Shown: in pieces, positions 1 through 5,180 of the stretch
Layout of the letters: each line of letters begins with the position of its first letter
How positions within the stretch are numbered: position 1 is the first letter of the stretch
Assembly (NCBI GenBank): GCA_946480055.1
Contig: CAMLID010000137.1
Location: forward strand, 1-5,644
Direction of reading: 5' to 3'
DNA: 5,644 nucleotides
Origin: an uncultured Lysobacter sp.
GTDB taxonomy: Bacteria; Pseudomonadota; Gammaproteobacteria; Xanthomonadales; Xanthomonadaceae
Program-made: the position numbers and the translations under genes
Notes under the pieces: generated by a model
Database searches by the model: none
Seen by the model: only the letters and a program-made list of their open reading frames with translations
Told to the model about the DNA's origin: nothing

Positions 1-54
1 GCCGCGCAGGCGCTCGATGGTGCCGGACAGGCGTTGGGTCAGGGATTCGAACAT
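1..54 (-). CDS. ffh: Signal recognition particle protein Ffh, N-terminal 18 codons (partial)
   Basis: Reading leftward from the ATG at 54-52, the first 18 residues are MFESLTQRLSGTIERLRG. This closely resembles the start of bacterial Ffh (E. coli begins MFDNLTDRLSRTLRN), the first helix of the N domain. Ffh is the GTPase that, with 4.5S RNA, delivers nascent inner-membrane proteins to FtsY and the translocon. The start is supported by an AGGTG Shine-Dalgarno-like sequence on the minus strand (67-63), 8 nt before the ATG. The rest of the gene lies outside the window. The divergent neighbour is a ypjD-type gene, and ffh and ypjD are also divergent neighbours in E. coli, which strengthens both calls. 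Identity rests on 18 residues plus context. Confidence 0.82.
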   Translation of the reverse strand, partial: MFESLTQRLSGTIERLRG

Positions 55-125
55 GCGTGAGGCACCTGCGGGCTGGACGCGGCGGGCCGGAGCGCGGCGC
101 GCCTTGGGGAACGATGGGGCCGCGA

Positions 126-131
126 AGTATA
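126..131 (-). promoter_or_regulatory. Candidate -10 box for ffh
   Basis: On the minus strand these bases read TATACT, five of six matches to the sigma70 -10 consensus, in an otherwise very GC-rich 151-bp gap between divergent genes. Transcription would begin near 119, giving ffh a leader of about 65 nt. No convincing -35 box is seen 16-18 bp upstream. The same A/T cluster read on the plus strand gives TATAGC (128-133), with a weak TTGGGG (104-109) 18 bp before it, so it may also serve the rightward ypjD-type gene. The remainder of the gap holds only GC-rich sequence without a clear signal. Confidence 0.35.
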
Positions 132-205
132 GCCGGGCCGGCGCGGCGCGGCCGCGTGGACGGTGGCCGCTGCGGATCGGCACCGCGCTATGCCACACTG
201 CGGCG

Positions 206-994
206 ATGACAATCGTTCTCATCGCCGTCGCACTCTATCTGGTCGCCACCGGGCTGCTGGTCGCGGCCGTGCGCCAGGACGGCGGGCGCAGCGCCCGCTT
301 GTGGCTGCTGCCGGCCAACCTGGCGGTGCTGCTGCACGGCGCCGCGCACCTGATGGCCTGGAAGTTGGCCGGCGGCGCCGATATGCATTTCTTCGCCGCG
401 CTGTCGCTGGTCGGGCTGGGCATGGCGGCGCTGACCGCGGTGGTCGGGGCGTCCGGGCGCATGGCCGCGCTGGGCGTGGTGGTATTCCCGCTGGCCGCGC
501 TGACCCTGATCGGCTACCACGCCTACGGCCACGTGGTCGCCGAGCCGCTGGACTGGCGCCTGCAACTGCACGCCTGGATGGCCCTGCTCGCCTACGCGAC
601 CCTGGCGATCGCGGCGCTGCTGGCGATGATGCTGTGGCTGCAGGAACGCGCCCTGCGCCGGCGCGAGTTCCACGGTTGGCTGCGCGCGCTGCCGCCGCTG
701 GTGGAACTGGAAACGCTGTTGTTCCGCACCATCGCGGTCGGCTTCGTATTGCTGACCGCGACCCTGCTGACCGGCCTGCTGTTCGTCGAGGACCTGCTGG
801 TCCAGCACCTGCTGCACAAGACCGTGTTCAGCGTGATGTCGTGGCTGGCCTTCGGCGGCCTGCTGATCGGCCGCTGGCGCTACGGCTGGCGCGGCGGCAC
901 CGCGGTGCGCTGGACCCTGGCGGCGATGGCGCTGCTGGTGCTGGCGTTCTTCGGCAGCAAGTTCGTGCTCGAACTGGTCCTGCAACGCACCTGA
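206..994 (+). CDS. ypjD: YpjD/CcsA-family inner-membrane protein
   Basis: The 262-residue protein is almost entirely hydrophobic, with about eight predicted membrane segments (roughly 2-22, 34-54, 62-82, 88-108, 122-145, 173-195, 206-224, 233-255). Its length is close to the 263 residues of E. coli YpjD/CorE. Features typical of this family include paired histidines in segment two (H44, H48), LHAWMALLAYA at 121-131, LPPLVELETLLF at 162-173, HKTVFSVMSW at 204-213 and the C-terminal GSKFVLELVL at 250-259. The tryptophan-rich WWD haem-handling motif of true CcsA/CcmF proteins is absent, so a direct role in cytochrome c haem ligation is doubtful; the family's exact role is unsettled. The ATG at 206 is chosen because the first membrane segment begins there and upstream in-frame sequence is arginine-rich and unlike the family; no strong ribosome binding site is visible. 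It lies divergent from ffh and is probably co-transcribed with the CPBP gene 27 bp downstream. Confidence 0.85.
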   Translation: MTIVLIAVALYLVATGLLVAAVRQDGGRSARLWLLPANLAVLLHGAAHLMAWKLAGGADMHFFAALSLVGLGMAALTAVVGASGRMAALGVVVFPLAALTLIGYHAYGHVVAEPLDWRLQLHAWMALLAYATLAIAALLAMMLWLQERALRRREFHGWLRALPPLVELETLLFRTIAVGFVLLTATLLTGLLFVEDLLVQHLLHKTVFSVMSWLAFGGLLIGRWRYGWRGGTAVRWTLAAMALLVLAFFGSKFVLELVLQRT

Positions 995-1021
995 CACCCC
1001 GCCACCCCGTCGGAACGCCCC

Positions 1022-1690
1022 ATGCTGCAATGGATCCGGTCGCTGTCGCCGCGCAGCGAGTTCGTGGTGGTGATCGGGCTGGCGTTCGGCTGGGCCCTGC
1101 TGTCGAGCCTGCAGAGCGTGCTGTCGGGCGCGTCGGCGCAGACCGATGCGGCGTTCACCTTCAGCGCGGCCGAGCTGTGGAGCGTGCTGATCATCGAACT
1201 GATGGTGCTGGCGATGCTGGGCTGGTTCCTGCGCGCACGCGGCTGGGCGCTGTCGCATTTCGGACCGCCGCCGCAAACGCACGATGTCCTGCCCGGGCTG
1301 GTGCTGATGGCCGCGTCCATCGCCGCCTACCAGGTGCTGGCGATGCTGGCGCTGTCGGGCGGGGCCGAACTCAAGCCGGCGGCGATGTCGCCGGGCGTGG
1401 GCTGGACCGCGATCCTGGCGACCTCGGCGGTGAACGGCTTCTACGAGGAAATCTTCGTCTGCGCCTACGTGATCGTGGTCCTGCGCGAACGCTGGGGCCT
1501 GTGGCCGGCGATCCACGCCAGCACCGCGATCCGGGTCGCCTACCACCTCTACCAGGGCTCGACCGGGGTGCTGGGGATCGTGCCGATGGGGCTGATTTTC
1601 GCCGGCTGGTACGCCCGTACCGGCCGCCTGTGGCCGTTGGTATTGGCCCATTTCGCCCTCGATGTGATCGGCCTGGCGGCGCTGGCCTGA
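1022..1690 (+). CDS. CPBP-family intramembrane protein (putative glutamic protease)
   Basis: A 222-residue polytopic membrane protein with the ordered motifs of the CPBP (CAAX protease and bacteriocin-processing, Rce1-like) family: YEEIFVCAYV at 141-150 with E142-E143, RVAYH at 171-175, and HFALD at 210-214. Family members use the EE pair and the later histidines in an intramembrane active site. In the common EExxxR form an arginine follows; here that position is C147, followed by A-Y, so this is the EExxxx(G/A)Y-like variant. Hydrophobic segments lie at about 14-34, 52-70, 87-111, 126-140, 145-157, 180-196 and 203-221. Bacterial members include proteases, immunity or processing factors and proteins of unknown role, so the substrate cannot be stated. 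The ATG at 1022 has a weak GGAA (1012-1015) 6 nt upstream. A 27-nt gap from the ypjD-type gene suggests an operon. Confidence 0.82.
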   Translation: MLQWIRSLSPRSEFVVVIGLAFGWALLSSLQSVLSGASAQTDAAFTFSAAELWSVLIIELMVLAMLGWFLRARGWALSHFGPPPQTHDVLPGLVLMAASIAAYQVLAMLALSGGAELKPAAMSPGVGWTAILATSAVNGFYEEIFVCAYVIVVLRERWGLWPAIHASTAIRVAYHLYQGSTGVLGIVPMGLIFAGWYARTGRLWPLVLAHFALDVIGLAALA

Positions 1691-1731
1691 GCACGAAGCC
1701 CCACATATCTAATTGATTTTGCTGAGTTAAA

Positions 1732-1754
1732 CCTCGGGTCGTCAGGTCCCGAGG
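1732..1754. repeat. Inverted repeat in the CPBP-emrR gap (7-bp arms)
   Basis: CCTCGGG (1732-1738) and CCCGAGG (1748-1754) form a perfect 7-bp stem with a 9-nt loop, 41 nt after the CPBP stop codon. It could end transcription of the ypjD-CPBP pair, but no T-run follows on the plus strand (GTGGCG comes next), so it is not a canonical intrinsic terminator. On the minus strand it is followed only by a short TTTAA. A protein-binding site upstream of the efflux operon promoter is an alternative. Confidence 0.4.
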
Positions 1755-1796
1755 GTGGCGGCGCGCGCCCGTTCGATCGCCAGGACGCAGCATTAC

Positions 1797-1830
1797 ATTG
1801 ACGTAACAATATTTGCATTGACAACTATTG
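1797..1830. repeat. ATTG/CAAT repeats phased at 10 bp upstream of emrR
   Basis: Four copies of the tetramer ATTG or its complement CAAT start at 1797 (ATTG), 1807 (CAAT), 1817 (ATTG) and 1827 (ATTG), exactly 10 bp apart, about one helical turn. CATTGAC is repeated exactly at 1796-1802 and 1816-1822, and TTGCAT at 1813-1818 and 1828-1833. A further CAAT lies at 1841, off phase. The segment is AT-rich in a high-GC background. The arrangement puts the same bases on one face of the helix, as expected for cooperative regulator binding, and it sits directly upstream of and overlaps the emrR promoter. Function is inferred. Confidence 0.5.
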
Positions 1831-1846
1831 CATGGAGTAGCAATAT
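1818..1846 (+). promoter_or_regulatory. Promoter of the emrRCAB-like operon (-35 TTGACA, 17-bp spacer, -10 CAATAT)
   Basis: TTGACA (1818-1823) is a perfect sigma70 -35 hexamer. At the optimal 17-bp spacing lies CAATAT (1841-1846), which keeps the important A2, A5 and T6 of the -10 consensus but matches only three of six positions. Only 8 nt (GCCGCCCC) separate the -10 box from the ATG at 1855, so the predicted first transcribed base falls at or within a few bases of that ATG. An inverted repeat fills the spacer and overlaps the -10 box. A second, weaker -35-like TTGACG lies 20 bp upstream (1798-1803), without a good -10 partner. Confidence 0.6.
1826..1845. promoter_or_regulatory. Candidate MarR-family operator (TATTGC-N8-GCAATA)
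   Basis: TATTGC (1826-1831) and GCAATA (1840-1845) form a perfect inverted repeat with 6-bp arms and an 8-bp centre, 20 bp overall. This is a typical size for a site bound by a MarR-family dimer. It lies between the -35 and -10 boxes and covers five of the six -10 bases, so bound repressor should block RNA polymerase. The adjacent downstream gene encodes a MarR-family protein, and such regulators commonly repress their own operon. The inner eight bases do not pair. That this exact site is bound by EmrR is an inference from position. Confidence 0.55.
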
Positions 1847-1854
1847 GCCGCCCC

Positions 1855-2313
1855 ATGAAAACCTCCCCTGCCCCCGCCGCCTGCAGCGGATCCACCCTCG
1901 GCCTGCTGTTCCGCCAAGTCCGCGACGCGATGTGGGCGCAGATGGAGCGCGAGTTGGCCGCCGCCGGCCACGAGCTCACGTTCAGCCAGTACATCACCCT
2001 CAAGAAGCTCTCCGACGGCAGCGCCGGCGTGACCGATCTGGCTCGCGCGGCCGAGCTCAACCCGGGGGCGATGACCCGCTTGCTCGACCGGCTCGAAGCC
2101 CGCGGCTACGTCACCCGCGTCGCCGACCCCTCCGATCGCCGCGCCCTCAACATCCTGCTGACCGACGCCGGCGTAACGATCTGGCAAGACATCAACAAAT
2201 GCGGCCAGCGCGTGCGCGAGCAGGCCCTGAGCGGCATGAGCGACGACGAACGCAACACCCTGATGCGCCTGCTCGAACAGGTGCGCGACAACCTCACTCC
2301 CTCCGGTTCCTGA
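1855..2313 (+). CDS. emrR: MarR-family transcriptional repressor of the efflux operon (EmrR-like)
   Basis: A 152-residue protein, the usual MarR length. A long N-terminal helix (about 13-38) leads to the winged helix-turn-helix: TDLARAAELN (60-69) then GAMTRLLDRLEARGYV (71-86) as recognition helix, and a wing carrying the family signature DPSDRR (91-96) followed by ALNILLTDAG (97-106). The C-terminal helices (about 107-147) complete the dimer interface. MarR-family dimers bind palindromic operators and release DNA when a small ligand binds; in S. maltophilia the matching EmrR represses emrRCAB. The ATG at 1855 is preferred because it lies 8 nt after the -10 box. An in-frame TTG at 1828 would add nine residues but lies inside the promoter. 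No ribosome binding site is correctly spaced for 1855: GGAG at 1834-1837 is 17 nt away and upstream of the predicted transcript start. The stop is 3 nt before the next ATG, so co-transcription is likely. Confidence 0.9.
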   Translation: MKTSPAPAACSGSTLGLLFRQVRDAMWAQMERELAAAGHELTFSQYITLKKLSDGSAGVTDLARAAELNPGAMTRLLDRLEARGYVTRVADPSDRRALNILLTDAGVTIWQDINKCGQRVREQALSGMSDDERNTLMRLLEQVRDNLTPSGS

Positions 2314-2316
2314 GCC

Positions 2317-3852
2317 ATGAACATTCCTGCCTCGACAGCGAACGCAGCCGCGCCGCGGCACATCCTGCGTCCCCTGCTCACCGCCCTGGCCGCCGCGCTG
2401 ATCCTGGCCGGCTGCGCCAGCACCCACGGCCTGTCCCCCGAAGGCCGCGCCCTCGACGCCGATGCGCTCGAAAGCCAGCGCAGCCTGGGCGCGTACGCGG
2501 TATCGGACGCTGCCTTCCCGAAACAGGATTGGTGGACCACGCTCGGCGACCCGCAGCTCGACGCCCTGATCGCCGAAGCCCTGGCCGGCACACCCGGCCT
2601 GGACGCGGCCGACGCGCGCGTGCGCCAGGCGATCGCCCAGGCCGGTCTGGCCGACGCCGCGCGCAAGGCCACGGTCGGCGCCAGCGCCCAGTACGCCGGT
2701 GTGCGCATCCCCGAAACCGTCGCCCCGGAACCGCTGGGCGGCCACTACAGCGGCGTCGAGCTGCTGTCGCTGAGCTTCAAGTACAGCCCCGACCTGTGGG
2801 GCGGCCACCGCGCGCGCTGGGAATCGGCATTGGGCCAGGCTCGCGCCGCCGAAGTCGAAGGCCAGGCCGCGCGCCTGACGCTGTCGTCCAACATCGCCCG
2901 CGCCTACGTGTCGCTGGCGCAGGCGCATGCGGCGCAGGACGTCGCGGTCGCCGAGAAGGAACGCGCCAGCCGCCTGCTCGGCCTCGGCCGTCAGCGGGTC
3001 AAGGCCGGCCTCGACAATCAGCTGCAGATCCGCAACGCCGAAAGCACGGTCGCCGCCGCCGAGCAGCAGGCGCAGGCCGCGCAGCAGCAGATCGACGCCA
3101 CCCGCAACGCGATCGCCGCGCTGCTGGGCAAGGGTCCGGACCGCGGCCTGAGCATCGCCAAGCCGGCGCTGCTGAGCGCGTCCGCGCCGGCGATCCCGGC
3201 GGTCGCGTCCAGCGAACTGCTCGGCCACCGTCCCGACGTGGTCGCCGCGCGCTGGCGCGTGGAAGCGGCCGCGCACGGCATCGACGCGAGCAAGGCCGAC
3301 TTCTATCCGACCGTGAACCTCAGCGCCATGATCGGCCTGGCCTCCGGCGGCCTGTCGGATCTGTTCAGCAGCGACGCGCTGCTGCTGCAGGGCGGCCCCG
3401 CGATCAGCATGCCGATCTTCGACGGCGGCCGTTTGCGCAATCAGCTGGCCAAGAGCGACGCCGACTACGACCTGGCCGTCGCCGACTACAACCAGAGCCT
3501 GGTCGGCGCCCTGCGCGAAGTCGCCGATGCGCTGCAGGCCGCGCGTTCGCTGGACGCGCAGCTGGTCTCGGCGCAGCAGGCGCGCGACGCCGCGCAGTCG
3601 GCCTGGCAGTTGGCCACGGCGCGCTACCGCGGCGGCCTGGGCACCCAGCTCGACGTGCTCGCCGCGCAGCGTCCGCTGCTGCAGCTCGACCAGCAGATCA
3701 CCGCGCTGCGCGCGCAGCGACTGAGCGCGTCGATCGAACTCGACCGCGCGCTCGGCGGCGGACTCGTACTGACCGCTCCCGCCACCGTCGCTTCCATCGC
3801 CGACTCCACCACTGTCTCCAATTCCGACACCGCCAAGGCCTCCACGCCATGA
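2317..3852 (+). CDS. emrC: Outer-membrane efflux channel lipoprotein (NodT/OprM-type, EmrC-like)
   Basis: A 511-residue outer-membrane factor. The N-terminus has a lipoprotein signal: basic residues (R14, R18), a hydrophobic core (19-29) and the lipobox LAGC ending at Cys33. Ala at the +2 position fits outer-membrane sorting. The mature protein shows the two-repeat outer-membrane efflux fold: DWWTTLGDPQLDALIAEAL (71-89), SPDLWGGHRARWESA (157-171), a long alanine/glutamine-rich coiled-coil region (175-270), LLGHRPDVVAARW (301-313), ADFYPTVNLSA (327-337), SMPIFDGGRLR (364-374), and a second coiled-coil hairpin (380-477). Such trimers form the exit duct of tripartite pumps. Carrying a dedicated channel between the regulator and the adaptor gene matches the emrRCAB order of S. 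maltophilia, unlike E. coli emrAB, which uses TolC. There is no clear ribosome binding site; the start 3 nt after the emrR stop suggests translational coupling. Its stop overlaps the next start (ATGA). Confidence 0.92.
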   Translation: MNIPASTANAAAPRHILRPLLTALAAALILAGCASTHGLSPEGRALDADALESQRSLGAYAVSDAAFPKQDWWTTLGDPQLDALIAEALAGTPGLDAADARVRQAIAQAGLADAARKATVGASAQYAGVRIPETVAPEPLGGHYSGVELLSLSFKYSPDLWGGHRARWESALGQARAAEVEGQAARLTLSSNIARAYVSLAQAHAAQDVAVAEKERASRLLGLGRQRVKAGLDNQLQIRNAESTVAAAEQQAQAAQQQIDATRNAIAALLGKGPDRGLSIAKPALLSASAPAIPAVASSELLGHRPDVVAARWRVEAAAHGIDASKADFYPTVNLSAMIGLASGGLSDLFSSDALLLQGGPAISMPIFDGGRLRNQLAKSDADYDLAVADYNQSLVGALREVADALQAARSLDAQLVSAQQARDAAQSAWQLATARYRGGLGTQLDVLAAQRPLLQLDQQITALRAQRLSASIELDRALGGGLVLTAPATVASIADSTTVSNSDTAKASTP

Positions 3853-5033
3853 CCACCGAGATCAATCCGCAAGCCGCGGCCGCCGCCGCGCCCGGCAACG
3901 GCAAGCGCCGCAAGTTCCTGCTCCTCCTGCTGGCCGTGGTGGTGATCGCCGCGATCGCCTGGACCGCGTGGTACCTGCTGGTCGCGCGCTGGCATGAAGA
4001 CACCGACGACGCCTACGTCCAGGGCAACATCGTCAGCATCACCCCGCAGTCGATCGGCACCGTGGTCAGCATCGGCGCCGACGACGGCATGAAGGTGACG
4101 GCCGGCCAGGTGCTGGTCCAGCTCGATCCCAACGACGCCCAGGTCGCCTACGAGCAGGCGGTCGCCAACCTCGCCAACACGGTGCGCCAGGTGCGCGGCC
4201 TGTACAGCGCGGTCGACGCCGGCCAGGCCGACCTCAACGCCCGCGAAGTCGCGGTGCAGAAAGCGCGCGCCGACGTGAAGCGTCGCCAGGGCCTGGTCGC
4301 CAGCGGTGCGGTCTCGGCCGAGGAACTGGCCCACGCCCGCGACGAACTCGCCGCCGCCGAAGCCACGCTGTCGTCTTCGCGCGGCTCGCTGTCGCGCAAC
4401 CGTGCGCTGGTCGACGCCACCACCCTGGGCAAGCAGCCGCAGGTCGCCGCGGCCGCCGCGCAGCTGCGCCAGGCTTACCTCAACCTGCAGCGCGCCGCGA
4501 TCGTCGCGCCGGTGTCCGGCTACGTCGCCAAGCGCAACGTGCAGTTGGGCCAGCGCGTGCAGCCGGGCTCGACGCTGATGACCATCGTGCCGCTGGAACA
4601 GGTCTGGATCGACGCCAACTTCAAGGAAACCCAGCTCAACGACATGCGCATCGGCCAGCCGGTCGAACTGCATTCCGATCTGTACGGCTCCGACGTGGCC
4701 TACGACGGCAAGGTCGCCGCGATCGGCATGGGCACCGGCAGCGCCTTCGCCCTGTTGCCGGCGCAGAACGCCAGCGGCAACTGGATCAAGATCGTGCAGC
4801 GCGTCCCGGTGCGCATCGAAGTCGACCGCAAGCAGGTCGTCGAGCATCCGCTGCGCCTGGGCCTGAGCATGCACGTCGACGTCAACATCCGCGGCCAGGA
4901 CGGCGCAATGCTGGCCAGCTCGACGCCGGCCAAGCCGGTGCTGAGCACCGATGCCTACGCCAAGCAGCTCGCCGACGCCGACGCGCTGATCGAGAAGATC
5001 GTCAACGACAACCTGCCGAACCGTCACGGCTGA
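3849..5033 (+). CDS. emrA: EmrA-type periplasmic adaptor (membrane fusion protein, HlyD family)
   Basis: A 394-residue protein, close to the 390 residues of E. coli EmrA. A basic cytoplasmic stretch (KRRK, 19-22) precedes one membrane anchor (about 23-46). DTDDAYVQGN (51-60) is the EmrA/HlyD-family signature opening the barrel-sandwich (lipoyl-like) domain (56-95 and about 215-245, the latter with IVAPVSGYVAKRNVQLGQ). Between them is a long alpha-helical coiled-coil hairpin (98-212) that contacts the outer-membrane channel. The beta-barrel region includes VWIDANFKETQL (252-263) and GSAFALLPAQNASGNW (297-312), both typical of EmrA. The protein links the inner-membrane transporter EmrB to the channel encoded just upstream. 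The ATG overlaps the upstream stop by 4 nt (ATGA at 3849-3852), and AAGG at 3835-3838 lies 10 nt before it. The frame is open far upstream, but family length and the signature position fix this start. Confidence 0.95.
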   Translation: MTTEINPQAAAAAAPGNGKRRKFLLLLLAVVVIAAIAWTAWYLLVARWHEDTDDAYVQGNIVSITPQSIGTVVSIGADDGMKVTAGQVLVQLDPNDAQVAYEQAVANLANTVRQVRGLYSAVDAGQADLNAREVAVQKARADVKRRQGLVASGAVSAEELAHARDELAAAEATLSSSRGSLSRNRALVDATTLGKQPQVAAAAAQLRQAYLNLQRAAIVAPVSGYVAKRNVQLGQRVQPGSTLMTIVPLEQVWIDANFKETQLNDMRIGQPVELHSDLYGSDVAYDGKVAAIGMGTGSAFALLPAQNASGNWIKIVQRVPVRIEVDRKQVVEHPLRLGLSMHVDVNIRGQDGAMLASSTPAKPVLSTDAYAKQLADADALIEKIVNDNLPNRHG

Positions 5034-5035
5034 GC

Positions 5036-5060
5036 GTAGCGAGCGCGGGTTCGCGCTCGC
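5036..5060 (+). repeat. GTAG-headed hairpin, REP-like element
   Basis: Three bases after the emrA stop, GTAG (5036-5039) is followed directly by a perfect palindrome: CGAGCGCG (5040-5047), loop GGTT (5048-5051), CGCGCTCG (5052-5059). The stem extends one pair further using G5039 and C5060. A GTAG tetranucleotide 5' of a GC-rich stem-loop in an intergenic gap is the form of REP elements, including the repeats reported in Stenotrophomonas, which are linked to REP-associated tyrosine transposases. No T-run follows, so it is not a standard terminator. Only one copy is visible here, so assignment to a repeat family is tentative; the hairpin itself is certain. Confidence 0.45.
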
Positions 5061-5070
5061 GTCCGCCGCC

Positions 5071-5086
5071 CGGCGCGACCGCGCCG
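5071..5086. repeat. Second hairpin in the emrA-emrB gap
   Basis: CGGCGC (5071-5076), loop GACC (5077-5080) and GCGCCG (5081-5086) form a perfect 6-bp GC stem, 10 nt after the first hairpin. There is no T-run. In such GC-rich sequence a stem this short can arise by chance; it is listed because it sits between two stronger perfect hairpins. Confidence 0.4.
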
Positions 5087-5109
5087 AGCGACCTCGCCCA
5101 ACCGCAACC

Positions 5110-5134
5110 CGACGTCGTCGCCACGACGACGTCG
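5110..5134. repeat. Third hairpin in the emrA-emrB gap, 11-bp stem
   Basis: CGACGTCGTCG (5110-5120), loop CCA (5121-5123) and CGACGACGTCG (5124-5134) form a perfect 11-bp stem with a 3-nt loop, the strongest palindrome in the window. It ends 46 nt before the emrB start and leaves the emrB ribosome binding site free. No T-run follows (ACCCGATAG), so it is not a canonical terminator. It could stabilise or mark a processing point in the polycistronic mRNA, or act as a partial attenuator lowering EmrB relative to EmrA; either role is inferred. Confidence 0.6.
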
Positions 5135-5169
5135 ACCCGATAGCGACGAACGCCGCGCCACTCCTTCTC

Positions 5170-5173
5170 AAGG
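5170..5173 (+). promoter_or_regulatory. Ribosome binding site of emrB
   Basis: AAGG lies 7 nt before the ATG at 5181, an optimal spacing, and fixes that codon as the emrB start. It sits in the longer CAAGGCC, which also occurs just upstream of emrA (3834-3840). emrB lies 147 nt from emrA, so it needs this independent site rather than translational coupling. Confidence 0.6.
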
Positions 5174-5180
5174 CCGTTCC

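Noticed and set aside
17..205. N-terminal extension of the ypjD-type protein from an upstream in-frame ATG at 17.
   Set aside because: The added 63 residues are Arg/Gly-rich, overlap the ffh start and divergent promoter, and are absent from the family's usual length of about 260 residues.
163..1716. Alternative plus-strand frame of 517 codons across the ypjD and CPBP genes, and a 487-codon minus-strand frame at 188-1651.
   Set aside because: Both are Arg/Ala/Gln-rich translations lacking membrane segments or motifs, while the chosen frames give two clear membrane-protein families.
1834..1847. GGAG with a 7-nt spacer to an ATG at 1845, a well-formed start signal out of frame with emrR, plus ATG-GAG-TAG at 1832-1840 as a two-codon ORF.
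   Set aside because: Both lie inside the promoter and operator, upstream of the predicted transcript start, and the 1845 frame gives only the low-complexity shadow translation described above.
1825..3276. Minus-strand open frame of 483 codons opposite emrR and emrC.
   Set aside because: Antisense shadow of recognised genes with no recognisable domain.
1755..5033. A single reading frame open for 3.3 kb, running through emrR and emrC and then in frame into emrA, suggesting a giant fusion protein or overprinted gene.
   Set aside because: Upstream of 3849 the translation is a low-complexity Arg/Pro/Ala-rich product of reading emrR and emrC from their third codon position. Stops there need T at a wobble site, which is rare at this GC content. 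EmrA has its expected length from 3849.
5039..5134. Intrinsic transcription terminators after emrA.
   Set aside because: The stems are strong but none is followed by a T-run, and emrB, needed for the same pump, lies immediately downstream on the same strand.
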